Part shown: positions 55,113-64,000 of the stretch, in pieces
Layout: the number at the start of each line of letters is the position of its first letter
How positions within the stretch are numbered: the first letter of the stretch is position 1
NCBI GenBank assembly: GCA_018336015.1
Contig: JAGXQZ010000002.1
Coordinates: 1 to 64,000, forward strand
Length of the DNA stretch: 64,000 nt
From: Algoriphagus sp.
Lineage (GTDB): Bacteria; Bacteroidota; Bacteroidia; Cytophagales; Cyclobacteriaceae
Reading direction: 5' to 3'
The notes under the pieces: generated by a model
Databases searched by the model: none
What the model saw: the letters and a program-made list of their open reading frames with translations, nothing else
Told to the model about the DNA's origin: nothing
Made by a program: the position numbers and the translations under genes

Positions 55113-58100
55113 ATGGGAAACTTTACAATTAGAAAACTACGTGCATTATTGAGTTTTTGTGCGGTTTTCATTAGTGTCTTTTTTTTCTCGGCCCTTGTGG
55201 TTGTGCAGGCTTTTGGCACACCTGCAAACTTGGAATCAAAGATTATGTCTATTGTCTCAGGAACTGTCAAAGATGAGACAGGAGCGCCATTGCCAGGTGC
55301 GGCAATTCTGGTTAAAGGTACAACACAAGGAACAATCACAAACCTTGAAGGAAAATTTTCAATTGATGTTTCTTCCGATGCTGTTTTGGTGATTTCCTAT
55401 TTGGGTTATTTATCTCAGGAAGTTGCAATAAATGGACAATCTTCTATTTCCATCCAGCTACAGCCAGACGCCAAGCAACTAGATGAACTTGTGGTAGTGG
55501 GCTATGGTACGCAAAAGCGATCCGATATCACAGGAGCGATAGGTTCTGTCAAAAGTGAAGATTTCAACAGAGGTATGATTACCAATCCTGTTGATCTGCT
55601 CCAAGGTAAGGTGGCAGGTGTAAACATCACTTCAACTAGTGGAGAGCCCGGAGCAAATCAAAATGTAATTATTCGTGGTATTGGTAGTTTGCGTTCTGGT
55701 ACTCAACCACTTTATGTACTAGATGGGTTTTTATTAGATAATGGAAGTACAGGCGTTGCTACTAATCCTCTCAGCTTTTTAAATCCAAATGATATCGAAA
55801 GTATTGATGTTTTGAAAGATGCAAGTGCAACGGCACTTTATGGCTCCAGAGCATCGAACGGGGTTATCGTAATTACTACAAAAAAAGGAAAATCCGGAGC
55901 TTCTAGAATAAACCTTTCGGCTTCAACAGCTTGGTCTTCTATGCCAAAACAAATCGATGTTTTAAATGCAGAAGAATTTCGGCAACAGGTAGTTGCAGTA
56001 GGAGGAAAGTTGGAAGATTTTGGAGGTAATACAAACTGGCAAGAGGAATTGACCCAAGTAGGCCTTTCACAAGATTATAGCTTATCCATGAGTGGAGGTA
56101 ACAGCGAAAAGATTTCTTACTTCGGATCAGTTGGCTATCAAGATCAAGAGGGTATCTTGAAAAATAGTAACCTAAAGCGTTACTCCGGAAAACTTAACTT
56201 AAATCAAAAAGCATTTGAAGGAAGACTAATTATCGATTACAATTTAACAGCTTCTTTCACTGAAAACTTGCGGCCAGCAATTGGAAGTATTGCCAGTGAA
56301 ATGCTCAGTCTTAATCCAACCATTCCTGCCTACACTGATGGCAAGCCTACGGCTTTAATCACAAACGCCCTAAATCCGATCAAGCGAAATGAGCTTTACA
56401 GTGATGATGCAGTTAATAACAGAATCTTAGGTACGATTTCGCCCTCTTTCGAGATTTTCGACGGTCTTACTTATAAGCTAAATGCAGGAGTTGACTTTTC
56501 AAATACGGATAGATTCATCCAGTATAAACCATTCAGAGAAGTAGTTAATGAATCCAATGTAGCTGATGGTACTTTAGATGAGTTGGTTTCTAGCAATAGG
56601 AATAGCCTCGTGGAGAATACTTTAACCTATAACTGGAATAATTATAAGCACAACTTAACAGCATTGGTCGGACATTCTTATCAGTCATTTTTAGATGAGT
56701 TTAGAGGAACTTCCTCCAGAGGATTCGCTGACAACAACATCGAGCCAAGATATCAAAGCCAAAATAGCACTGCTCAATTCCCTACTACAAAAAGTGCTTC
56801 TGCAGTGAAGGATGAGCTTCAGTCATTCTTTGGTCGATTGAATTATGTCTATGATGATAAGTATTTGATTACAGCTACTTTCCGAGCTGACGGTTCTTCC
56901 AAGTTTGGTGAAAATAACAAATACGGTTACTTTCCTTCATTTGCTTTAGGTTGGAATTTGAGTAAGGAGGAGTTTATGGCCAACTCATTTTTCAATAATT
57001 TAAAAATCCGTACCAGTTGGGGGCAAACAGGTAACCAAGAGATACCTTCCAAAATCACAAAGGCCAGTTTTTCAGAAGTTAGATTGGCCAATGGATCAGG
57101 AAGTCTTAATACCTATCCGATCGACACTCAAGGAAATACCCTTTCTGGCTATCCATATGGAATAGTTTTTACTCGCCTTGCTAATCCTGATTTGCAATGG
57201 GAGGTTTCCACCCAATTTGATGCAGGTATAGACTTCTCGTTTTTTGACTATGCCATCTCAGGTACTCTGGATTATTTCAACAAAGTATCTTCTAATATCC
57301 TCTTAGAGGTAGTTCCCCCTGATCCAATTCAGCCAACTTCTACATTCTGGGATAATATTGAGAATATGAAAATTCATAACAGTGGAGTTGAGCTTGCCTT
57401 GAATTACAATAGCAAGCCAAAGAACTCCTTTTCTTACAAGATTGGAGGTAATCTGACCCTGATCAAAAATGAGGTAAGAGATTCTCCTTATGCAGTACTC
57501 ACAACAGGTGCCGCTCAGGGTGCAGGACAAACTGGTGCTACGATTAATGGTTATGTCAACAACCAGCCTATCGGCGCATTTTACATGCTTCAATTTGACG
57601 GAATAGCAGAAAATGGATTAAATAAGTTCGTAGATGTAAATGGTGATGGTAGGATCTTGGACAACGACAGGATTGTAGTTGGCAGCGCTATTCCAAATGT
57701 CATCTATGGAATTAATGCAAATATGTCATATGGGAATCTTGATTTTGGATTAAACTTCAATGGAGTAGCTGGTAATGAAATTTATAATCATACCAACATG
57801 TCGCTGTTTAGCAAGTCTCAACTTTCCAGATCTAACAATACCACTGATTTCGCTACTCAATTCCCAACAGAGTCTGTCAATAATTCAAATACAGTATCCA
57901 CAAGATATTTGGAGAGCGGATCTTTCCTGAGATTAAACAATGCAACGCTAGGTTACAATTTGAGACCTAGTCAAATTGGACTCAGCGATTCTTTTCAAAA
58001 TATCCGAATCTCTTTGACAGGTCAAAACCTATTTGTGATAACAGACTATTCAGGATATGATCCGGAAGTCAATACAGGAGCAACTTCAGGCGGGGTGCAG

Positions 58101-58172
58101 ACATTTGGTATAGATCGGTTTACCTATCCTAGAGCTAGGACTTTTATGGTCAATCTAAACTTCACCTTTTAA
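55113..58172 (+). CDS. SusC/RagA family TonB-linked outer-membrane receptor
   Basis: A 1019-residue TonB-dependent transporter. After a signal sequence (about 1-35) come a carboxypeptidase-like CTHRC/DUF4480 domain (VSGTVKDETGAPLPGAAILVKGT), the DELVVVGYGTQKR linker with TonB-box character, a plug domain (IRGIGSLRSGTQPLYVLDGF) and a 22-strand barrel ending in FMVNLNFTF. It would pull oligomers bound by the SusD partner across the outer membrane. No anti-sigma or hybrid two-component regulator is adjacent. It is 45 bp before the SusD gene. Confidence 0.95.
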   Translation: MGNFTIRKLRALLSFCAVFISVFFFSALVVVQAFGTPANLESKIMSIVSGTVKDETGAPLPGAAILVKGTTQGTITNLEGKFSIDVSSDAVLVISYLGYLSQEVAINGQSSISIQLQPDAKQLDELVVVGYGTQKRSDITGAIGSVKSEDFNRGMITNPVDLLQGKVAGVNITSTSGEPGANQNVIIRGIGSLRSGTQPLYVLDGFLLDNGSTGVATNPLSFLNPNDIESIDVLKDASATALYGSRASNGVIVITTKKGKSGASRINLSASTAWSSMPKQIDVLNAEEFRQQVVAVGGKLEDFGGNTNWQEELTQVGLSQDYSLSMSGGNSEKISYFGSVGYQDQEGILKNSNLKRYSGKLNLNQKAFEGRLIIDYNLTASFTENLRPAIGSIASEMLSLNPTIPAYTDGKPTALITNALNPIKRNELYSDDAVNNRILGTISPSFEIFDGLTYKLNAGVDFSNTDRFIQYKPFREVVNESNVADGTLDELVSSNRNSLVENTLTYNWNNYKHNLTALVGHSYQSFLDEFRGTSSRGFADNNIEPRYQSQNSTAQFPTTKSASAVKDELQSFFGRLNYVYDDKYLITATFRADGSSKFGENNKYGYFPSFALGWNLSKEEFMANSFFNNLKIRTSWGQTGNQEIPSKITKASFSEVRLANGSGSLNTYPIDTQGNTLSGYPYGIVFTRLANPDLQWEVSTQFDAGIDFSFFDYAISGTLDYFNKVSSNILLEVVPPDPIQPTSTFWDNIENMKIHNSGVELALNYNSKPKNSFSYKIGGNLTLIKNEVRDSPYAVLTTGAAQGAGQTGATINGYVNNQPIGAFYMLQFDGIAENGLNKFVDVNGDGRILDNDRIVVGSAIPNVIYGINANMSYGNLDFGLNFNGVAGNEIYNHTNMSLFSKSQLSRSNNTTDFATQFPTESVNNSNTVSTRYLESGSFLRLNNATLGYNLRPSQIGLSDSFQNIRISLTGQNLFVITDYSGYDPEVNTGATSGGVQTFGIDRFTYPRARTFMVNLNFTF

Positions 58173-58216
58173 TTCATGTGCAGATAAGTAAGAATCTTCC
58201 AGAAAATATTAATAAT

Positions 58217-59962
58217 ATGAAAAATTTGAGTTTCACTAGAATTATAGCAATAGCTGCTTTTTTCGTCAGCTTTCTAAGCTGTACAACATTGGAGGAAGAA
58301 GTCCTCGATGAGTCACTTTCAGGTACTGGTCAGGCTGAAATCGTAAGCGGTTCAATCGCTCCTGTTTATGGTATTTTACGTCAAGTATGGTTGCATACTA
58401 CCAATTTTGGACTCCAAGAGGTTGCCTCTGATGAGGGAATTCTTCCTTATAGAGGCGGTACAGATTGGTTTGATGGAGGAAAATTTATTTCGGTTCACCA
58501 GCATCTTATGACTCCGGGCAACAGCTTGGTAGGTGATACATGGACTGCGATTACACTAGGTATTTCCAGATCTGTAGCAGCTACTGAGCAATTAACTTTG
58601 GAGGTGAAAGAGGGAAATTCTAAAGCGCAAAACCCTCTATACGAAATGGTGGCAGTTAAGGCTTATCTCAACATGTTGGCACTGGACAACTGGGGATTGG
58701 TATTCAAAAAAGAGAGATCTTCCCAACAAACTGAGATTTTGAGAGGTCAAGCAGCAGTTGATTACCTAATGTCAGAACTTCTTTCTGTAGTTAATTTGAT
58801 AAGCAATTCAGGAGAGCCTGGCAGAATGAATAAAGCTGCTGTGGAAGCCCTTTTGGCTAGACTTTATCTCAACGTAGCCGTTTACCGAGATCCTTATGGA
58901 AGCCCAAATTTCAAATCAGAGGATATGGACAAGGTGATCGAGTACACTAATCGAATAATTAACGCAGGGTATACCTTGTCTCCTGAATACTTTGATTTGT
59001 TCAATGACAACAATAACACCAATAAGGAGATCATTTTCTCACTAGATCAAAGAGGAGTTCTTCAAACTGAACATAGCAGATGGCAGTATTGGTCGATTTC
59101 TGGGGATCAGGTGCCTAGACCAGAATGGCCTAATACCCGTGGAACTGACGCTGTGGCTGCCACTCCGGATTTTATCAAGACTTGGGCAGACGCCTACGGG
59201 TCTGCTGATGCAGCTATGGCTGATGCTCGGTTTTTCCAAAGAAACACCCTAGTTCCCGCAAACTTGCAGGACCTAACTGGAATCAATCCAACTAATGATG
59301 CAAATCATTACTATTGCGTCGATGCCAAAGAATTCGAAATGGATCGAGGCATTCTACGAGGTGTGATTTGGGGACCAAGAAAAGATGCAAGTGGTAATAT
59401 TTTGAAATGCCCTGATGGCAAAATAAGAGTTTATCCTGTCATTAACAGAAGAAGCAGTGGTGCGAATATCCGCTATGTGAATCACAACCTGGAAGTCAAT
59501 TTTACCAGCGAAGGAAGTCTTCACAATACAGGCCACAGATTCTCAAAATATCAATTCAGCCGTACCTCTCCTGATTGCTGTAGCTTTAGTAGTGTGGATA
59601 TTGTTTTAATCAGACTAGGAGAGATTTATCTGATGCGAGCAGAGGCCAAACTTAGAAAGGGTGACGTAGCAGGTGCTCTTGCTGATGTCAATACCTTGAG
59701 AACATCCAGAACTGCCCGTCCAGCTCAAAGACCAGCGCCGTTAAATTCAATTGATTTGAATATTCTATACAGAGAATCAGGTTTTGAACTCTATTGGGAA
59801 GGTTTGAGAAGAACCTATCAAATCAGATTTGGCAAATACGAAGATATCTGGACTGAAAAGACTGACAGAGATGTCAATAAGCGTCTTTTCCCTATTCCAC
59901 AGCGTGCGATCGATGGAGCTTCTAATATCAAAGGATTCTTGGTTCAGAACCCGGGTTATTAA
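58217..59962 (+). CDS. RagB/SusD family outer-membrane lipoprotein
   Basis: A 581-residue surface lipoprotein that caps the SusC barrel and binds the substrate. The lipobox is at C22 (FVSFLSC); I use ATG 58217, since the GTG 58178 start would add 13 residues before the signal. TPR-like helices (NPLYEMVAVKAYLNMLALDNWGLVF) and the C-terminal RagB signature (ILYRESGFELYWEGLRRTYQIRFGKYED) fit the family. The substrate is not visible from sequence; the flanking genes give hints (phosphodiester enzymes downstream). Confidence 0.94.
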   Translation: MKNLSFTRIIAIAAFFVSFLSCTTLEEEVLDESLSGTGQAEIVSGSIAPVYGILRQVWLHTTNFGLQEVASDEGILPYRGGTDWFDGGKFISVHQHLMTPGNSLVGDTWTAITLGISRSVAATEQLTLEVKEGNSKAQNPLYEMVAVKAYLNMLALDNWGLVFKKERSSQQTEILRGQAAVDYLMSELLSVVNLISNSGEPGRMNKAAVEALLARLYLNVAVYRDPYGSPNFKSEDMDKVIEYTNRIINAGYTLSPEYFDLFNDNNNTNKEIIFSLDQRGVLQTEHSRWQYWSISGDQVPRPEWPNTRGTDAVAATPDFIKTWADAYGSADAAMADARFFQRNTLVPANLQDLTGINPTNDANHYYCVDAKEFEMDRGILRGVIWGPRKDASGNILKCPDGKIRVYPVINRRSSGANIRYVNHNLEVNFTSEGSLHNTGHRFSKYQFSRTSPDCCSFSSVDIVLIRLGEIYLMRAEAKLRKGDVAGALADVNTLRTSRTARPAQRPAPLNSIDLNILYRESGFELYWEGLRRTYQIRFGKYEDIWTEKTDRDVNKRLFPIPQRAIDGASNIKGFLVQNPGY

Positions 59963-59982
59963 TCTGATTTTAAATTATAAAA

Positions 59983-60018
59983 AAACCGATCGGCAGGAAG
60001 TCGGTCGGTTTTTTTATT
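59983..60018 (+). terminator. Terminator after the SusD gene
   Basis: AAACCGA (59983-59989) with TCGGTTT (60005-60011) plus inner pairing, followed by T7. It ends the susCD pair; the next genes are on the opposite strand. Confidence 0.75.
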
Positions 60019-60192
60019 TAGATGAAATGCCCATTAGAAAAACTTCTCACACAACTTGTCCTGAACTGGTTTCGGGAGGGGAATGATTAATTAAATCATT
60101 CTCCAGATGAAAAATCTGGACAGGCTATGTGGCAAATGAAAATCGAATAATAATAACATGAATTCGGGGGGCTTATTAGTCTAAACAGAAAA

Positions 60193-62037
60193 TTAAAAAC
60201 CAACCTTCTTTATTTCCATCTCATCCAAATCTATCACAAAATCATCCGATGGCATTCCATTCATCAGGCTAGAAAAGATGTCTAAAAACTGGATGAATTG
60301 AGTTTGAAGGCTTTTTTTTCCTGGATCTGAAATTCTTTTTTGTGTGAGTAATTCTTGATAAATCATCATCCTGCTGCTTGGAATCAATGATTTTCCAAAG
60401 TCTCCTCCATTTTTCACCAAATAAAAATCTTCCATCATGAAACCTGGTTTCAAGCTAACTCCGGGATCTGAAGCTATTCTAGTCAAGACAGAATTCAGGT
60501 AATTCAATCCAGTTTTTTCATTCAATTCAGACCAAGTTTTCACCTCCTCCAAGGTGATTCCATTGACCAGTTTGCCCAGCTGTTCGGACCAATCAGATCG
60601 GATAAAACGTCGGCGAATGAGTTCCCTGAGATGAGTTTGGTTAAATTCTTGAAAGTCTTCGGATGATAAGATTTCTGGATTCCAACTTCTTTCTGGGGCA
60701 TTTATACTAAGCCATCGGTATTCCATGCGGTAGAGATCAAAAAACTCATCCATTCGATCTACTTCTTCCAATAGTTCGGTTTGCACCTGTAGTTTGCCTG
60801 GGGTTTTCTGTTCCAAAATTTTATAGGCAGAAGGGAAAGCCGCCAAGGAAGGAACTTGGATATTGATGAGCCTATTGCCGGCTGCGTCTTCATAAACTCC
60901 CGTATTGTTTTGGTGCATGTGTCCCGCCACGTGGAGGCGAATGCCTGCCTTCAGGTATTGCTCGCTTACTGCTTGGTCAGGCACTCGGCTGAGTTGGAAT
61001 TTGTCCTTGCCAAAAAGCTGTTTCATGGATTCGGAGGCTCCGTTGTGAAAGTCCACCAAAGGGTAATGACTGAAGGAAATCAGGGTTTTGTTTCTTTTTT
61101 TGGCTTCCTGTGCAATGGTTTTGATCCAGTCGAGTTGGTGAGCCTTTACTTTGGAAGCAAAGTTAAATCCGACCGAGGAGCCCGACCAATCGTCTTTGTC
61201 TGGATTGATGGTATTTTCTCCGGGGGAGTATACATTTCCGTCTATAGCCAAAAGCCAAATACCCTCGACGGGTTCGACGAGGTAGCTTGCATCGGGGACT
61301 TGAAGTGAAGTACCGGGAAGTGTATAGGTTCTTTTATCGATAGCTGAGTTTCGCTTTGCCTCTTTCCAATCGTAGGCCTCATAGTCAAACTTCTCAAACG
61401 GATGTGTCCAAAAGAGGTCTTCCCGGGAAGGAGAAAATCCAAAGTCTGCAAGTTCTACACAGATTTCATAATAACCCCAAGCATTGATTTGGTCTGAAAT
61501 AGCGGTATTCAGATTTGGAAAAACTGCCTTACTTCCTGCCACAGGCTGATCTTCTCCGTTTTTACCGAGAAAATCGGTCTTGCCTTCGGTACTTCCAAAT
61601 GGGCTCACAGGGTCATGATTTCCTGTGGTGATAAAAAATCGCATCCCGTGAAGTTTGGCGTATTCCTGAAGGATTCTTTTCAGTGCCAAGACATTCATCG
61701 GCTGTCCATCGTCTGTAAAGTCACCGGGGAGCACGACCAGTTTGATCTTTTTCTGAGCCAATTCCTCCAATGCCTGAAGCAGTGCGAAGTAATTTTCGTT
61801 GAACAGTCGGGTTGAGTTTAGCTGACTTCCCATGGTGCGGATGGTAGCCAATTTCCCGTTTTTCGGATTAAGGACTCCATTGAATTCGGCAGAGTTCAGG
61901 TCGGTGTAGACATCCTGCAGGTGAATGTCTGAGAGGAAAGCAATCGGTGTATTTTGCTGCGCAAGGGCTGGAAGGTCAGCCCAGGCAAGTTGGAATGCAG
62001 TGCCAAGTGCTACCGTAAATAGTTTGGAAGTATTCAA
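60193..62037 (-). CDS. Exported metallophosphoesterase
   Basis: A 614-residue calcineurin-like phosphoesterase with a signal peptide (about 1-26). The metal motifs are complete: D37-x-H39 (FLSDIHL), GDFTDDG, GNHDP, SHYPLVDFH and GHMH. Family members hydrolyse phosphomonoesters or diesters; the C-terminal half (about 400-614) is unlike well-known members. It is read after the PI-PLC-like gene (15 bp apart), forming a two-gene operon facing the SusD terminator. Substrate inferred: a released phosphodiester. Confidence 0.88.
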   Translation of the reverse strand: MNTSKLFTVALGTAFQLAWADLPALAQQNTPIAFLSDIHLQDVYTDLNSAEFNGVLNPKNGKLATIRTMGSQLNSTRLFNENYFALLQALEELAQKKIKLVVLPGDFTDDGQPMNVLALKRILQEYAKLHGMRFFITTGNHDPVSPFGSTEGKTDFLGKNGEDQPVAGSKAVFPNLNTAISDQINAWGYYEICVELADFGFSPSREDLFWTHPFEKFDYEAYDWKEAKRNSAIDKRTYTLPGTSLQVPDASYLVEPVEGIWLLAIDGNVYSPGENTINPDKDDWSGSSVGFNFASKVKAHQLDWIKTIAQEAKKRNKTLISFSHYPLVDFHNGASESMKQLFGKDKFQLSRVPDQAVSEQYLKAGIRLHVAGHMHQNNTGVYEDAAGNRLINIQVPSLAAFPSAYKILEQKTPGKLQVQTELLEEVDRMDEFFDLYRMEYRWLSINAPERSWNPEILSSEDFQEFNQTHLRELIRRRFIRSDWSEQLGKLVNGITLEEVKTWSELNEKTGLNYLNSVLTRIASDPGVSLKPGFMMEDFYLVKNGGDFGKSLIPSSRMMIYQELLTQKRISDPGKKSLQTQFIQFLDIFSSLMNGMPSDDFVIDLDEMEIKKVGF

Positions 62038-62052
62038 AGGCTATGGTTTTTT

Positions 62053-63123
62053 CTAGTCTAGGATGGGATTTGCCCGTTCGAATCGCTTGCCTTCAAAGGA
62101 TACTTGATAGGTCGATTCAAAAAAGCGGGAGGGCACATAATAATCCGTTGAGATGACTTGAGCACCAGATGATTTTGCTTTTTCAAATTTGGTGTAGTCT
62201 CCTGTTCGAGCTTCTTTGGTATCCGAATCGGCTCGGGTGCGAATGAGGTAGCCCTTTTTCACCAGATCCTGAATGTAGGCCTCATTGCTAATCGGATCAT
62301 TGATGATTCGGAAACCTGCCTCGGGATTTCCTTCCTTTAGATTGACAAACAGCACTGCATTTTTGAGTTCGGGCTTTTGAGTGAGGTAGCGGCGGATTTT
62401 CTCCTCGCTTTCGTCTAGGACAAACAGAAACTTCCCTCTTACTTCATTCAAATTTGGCCAATTTCCCGCCAAAACAGCTGCCTCCAGTGAGCCATGGTTT
62501 CCTCGGATCAGATCAGGTGTGACCAATTTATCTATGCCCAAGTGGGTACGCACCTCCAGGTCAATGCTGTCCAAGGCTGCCGCCGAAAATGGAAGCGGCG
62601 AGGTGGTGCCGGGTACAGCGGCATCTTTTGCATTGATCAAAATGAAAATCGGATGGTGATCGGGATGCAGATTGCTCCAGTTTTTTAATGCAATCAGGGC
62701 GTCTGCAAAAAGTAGGTAATGAGACTGAAAATCGATGTCTTGCACGTGGAAGAGCTTAAGACCAGGAGCCTCAAGTTTTTTTTCCGGATCAAGTGAAAAG
62801 GCTCTTCCAGTAGATTTTGAGATGATTTCCAACCCTTTCGGATTCCCATATCGTCCGCCTTGTGGATCATGAAATACATCTAACTCGAGATTTCTGAGGC
62901 CCAAATCCAATTGTTTTTCCAAAGGTAAATGGGCGTACTCTAGACTTTGGGCACTTGCTGCACCAACAAGGGATTTTAAATAAGTCAAAATCTCAGGAGC
63001 CATATCACTTTTGTAGCTGTTGTGGCTGCCAATCACTTGGGTTTGGTTGAGTTTTTGTGCCTGCGAGACTACTAGTGGGAGAAAAATCAGCAGGAATAAC
63101 AGAAAGGCTTGCTTAGGTTTCAT
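62053..63123 (-). CDS. Phosphatidylinositol-specific phospholipase C1-like protein
   Basis: A 356-residue exported protein with a signal peptide (KPKQAFLLFLLIFLPLVVSQA). It has a PI-PLC-type TIM barrel: the first catalytic His region (IGSHNSYKS, H34), the LGLRNLELDVFHDPQGG metal or substrate region, the LFHVQDIDF segment and a late STDYYVPSRFF. The Ca-dependent PLC-C1-like group contains many bacterial secreted proteins; reported substrates are phosphoinositides or glycerophospho-compounds. Directly upstream (178 bp, divergent) lies an AIM6/GDPD-like gene. Confidence 0.88.
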   Translation of the reverse strand: MKPKQAFLLFLLIFLPLVVSQAQKLNQTQVIGSHNSYKSDMAPEILTYLKSLVGAASAQSLEYAHLPLEKQLDLGLRNLELDVFHDPQGGRYGNPKGLEIISKSTGRAFSLDPEKKLEAPGLKLFHVQDIDFQSHYLLFADALIALKNWSNLHPDHHPIFILINAKDAAVPGTTSPLPFSAAALDSIDLEVRTHLGIDKLVTPDLIRGNHGSLEAAVLAGNWPNLNEVRGKFLFVLDESEEKIRRYLTQKPELKNAVLFVNLKEGNPEAGFRIINDPISNEAYIQDLVKKGYLIRTRADSDTKEARTGDYTKFEKAKSSGAQVISTDYYVPSRFFESTYQVSFEGKRFERANPILD

Positions 63124-63301
63124 TCGATCAAAGGTGTATTTGCTGCTAAAGTTCTTGATTTTGATCTCTTAAAGTCGATATGCAATATCAACTTTTGGTT
63201 AACCTTTCACCCAATTTTCTCTGTAATTTATCCTTTTGTTAAATCTGAAGAAAGGACCTCCAAGGGGATCAAGATCGGGGATTTAAGCCTTATTTTCGGG
63301 T

Positions 63302-64000
63302 ATGAAAAAAATCCTTTCCTTTTTATGGGTTGCCTTTTTTGCAGCCTGTTTTCAATCAGCTTTCGCTCAACAACCATTTGCTCTCCATTCACATAATGAC
63401 TACTTCCAAACGGTTCCTTTTTGGGATGCTTTCAGTGCTGAATGTGCTTCTATTGAAGTAGATGTCATTTTGCAAAACGGGGAATTGATGGCCGCACATG
63501 AGAAGGAATCGATTTTGCCCACTCGGACGCTGAGAAGCCTTTACCTAGAGCCTATTCAACATGCTGTTAAGGTGGGGTTGATTAAGGATTTTCAGTTTCA
63601 CCTGTTGGTGGATTTCAAAACTGAGGCTTACAGTACCATGGATGCGTTGGTCGAGCAGATGAAACCCTTTTCGGATATGCTGTACTCAGAGCACAATCCC
63701 AAAGGCTTGAAGTTGATCATCTCCGGAAGCCGACCCAAGCTGGAAGATTATCGGAATTACCCTTCTTGGGCATTTTTTGACTACCAAAGCCTCCAACTTA
63801 CCCAAGACCTTCCTTGGGAAAAAATAGGAATGGTCAGCCTTAGTTTTTCCAGATTTTCGGCTTGGAATGGCAAAGGAAGAATGGTGCAGGCCGAACTCGA
63901 AAAGCTGAAAATCTTCATTGATTTGGTTCATTCTTTTGACCGTCCGGTTCGCTTTTGGGCATCGCCTGACAGTAAATCTGCTTGGAAAGCATTTCATGAT
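63302..64000 (+). CDS. AIM6/GDPD-like phosphodiesterase, partial
   Basis: Starts at ATG 63302 and runs off the window; 233 residues are visible. Signal peptide KKILSFLWVAFFAACFQSAFAQ. The mature N-terminus (LHSHNDYFQTVPFWDAF, then IEVDVILQNGELMAAHE) has the His-Asn-Asp and acid/His pattern of PI-PLC-like phosphodiesterases of the AIM6/glycerophosphodiesterase type. Together with the divergent PI-PLC and metallophosphoesterase genes it suggests a locus for phosphodiester breakdown outside the cell. Start chosen by the signal peptide. Confidence 0.8.
   Translation, partial: MKKILSFLWVAFFAACFQSAFAQQPFALHSHNDYFQTVPFWDAFSAECASIEVDVILQNGELMAAHEKESILPTRTLRSLYLEPIQHAVKVGLIKDFQFHLLVDFKTEAYSTMDALVEQMKPFSDMLYSEHNPKGLKLIISGSRPKLEDYRNYPSWAFFDYQSLQLTQDLPWEKIGMVSLSFSRFSAWNGKGRMVQAELEKLKIFIDLVHSFDRPVRFWASPDSKSAWKAFHD

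Overview
The window reads as a chromosome segment of a Bacteroidota bacterium, most likely from the Cytophagales (Cyclobacteriaceae, Algoriphagus-like). The support is a type IX secretion pair (porV-porU), a SusC/SusD pair, a GH97 glucosidase, families almost confined to the phylum (HYC_CC_PP, DUF3347 and DUF2911 proteins, a DUF2027-Smr protein, a double-PspC protein with its PadR regulator), weak ribosome-binding sites and frequent GTG/TTG starts. The genus is an inference; no rRNA is present.

Positions 1-13.4 kb hold a copper (possibly Cu/Ag/Zn) resistance block on the + strand: an HMA chaperone, an HYC_CC_PP protein, a Cus/Czc-type tripartite RND pump (inner-membrane pump, TolC-like channel, adaptor with DUF3347 tail), a free DUF3347 lipoprotein, a DUF2911 lipoprotein, a PepSY protein, a decayed second DUF2911 copy and a CPH-type copper P-type ATPase. 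Between the ATPase terminator and a tRNA-Ser(UGA) gene at 13.9 kb lie about 500 bp of decayed, repeat-bearing DNA, which looks like the edge of an inserted segment.

Positions 14-44.6 kb are mostly core genes. In order: BrkB, an acyl-CoA thioesterase and MltG on the minus strand; a Nudix hydrolase, a YciO/Sua5 protein, WbqC and ClpC on the plus strand; an exported protein of unknown function, a beta-CASP metallo-hydrolase and the PadR-PspC operon; porV-porU; a TVP38 membrane protein; cystathionine gamma-synthase; an alpha-helical unknown, DUF2027-Smr, photolyase and TamB on the minus strand; then tsaD, smpB, a degenerate NlpC/P60 protein and an HNH nuclease on the plus strand.

Positions 44.6-54.8 kb form a carbohydrate-utilisation cluster. 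One strand carries a sodium:solute symporter, a DapA-family aldolase/lyase, a BNR (sialidase-like) protein, a CE15 glucuronoyl-esterase-like protein, a PhoPQ-activated-type alpha/beta hydrolase and a beta-propeller lipoprotein. A GH97 inverting alpha-glucosidase diverges from it. The set suggests removal, uptake and breakdown of a sugar acid from a complex glycan.

Positions 55.1-64 kb hold a SusC/SusD pair followed by three exported phosphoesterase-type genes: a metallophosphoesterase, a PI-PLC-C1-like protein, and an AIM6/GDPD-like protein cut by the window edge. Together they could form a phosphodiester (for example inositol- or glycerol-phosphate) scavenging locus.

Points most worth a second look: the NlpC/P60 protein lacking its catalytic cysteine; the phosphoesterase-SusCD locus; the copper block with its paralogous DUF3347 modules; a palindromic G-rich repeat within the signal-peptide codons of the TolC gene; an exact-period 17-bp repeat array directly upstream of mltG; and tamB/tsaD, whose start codons overlap by one base.
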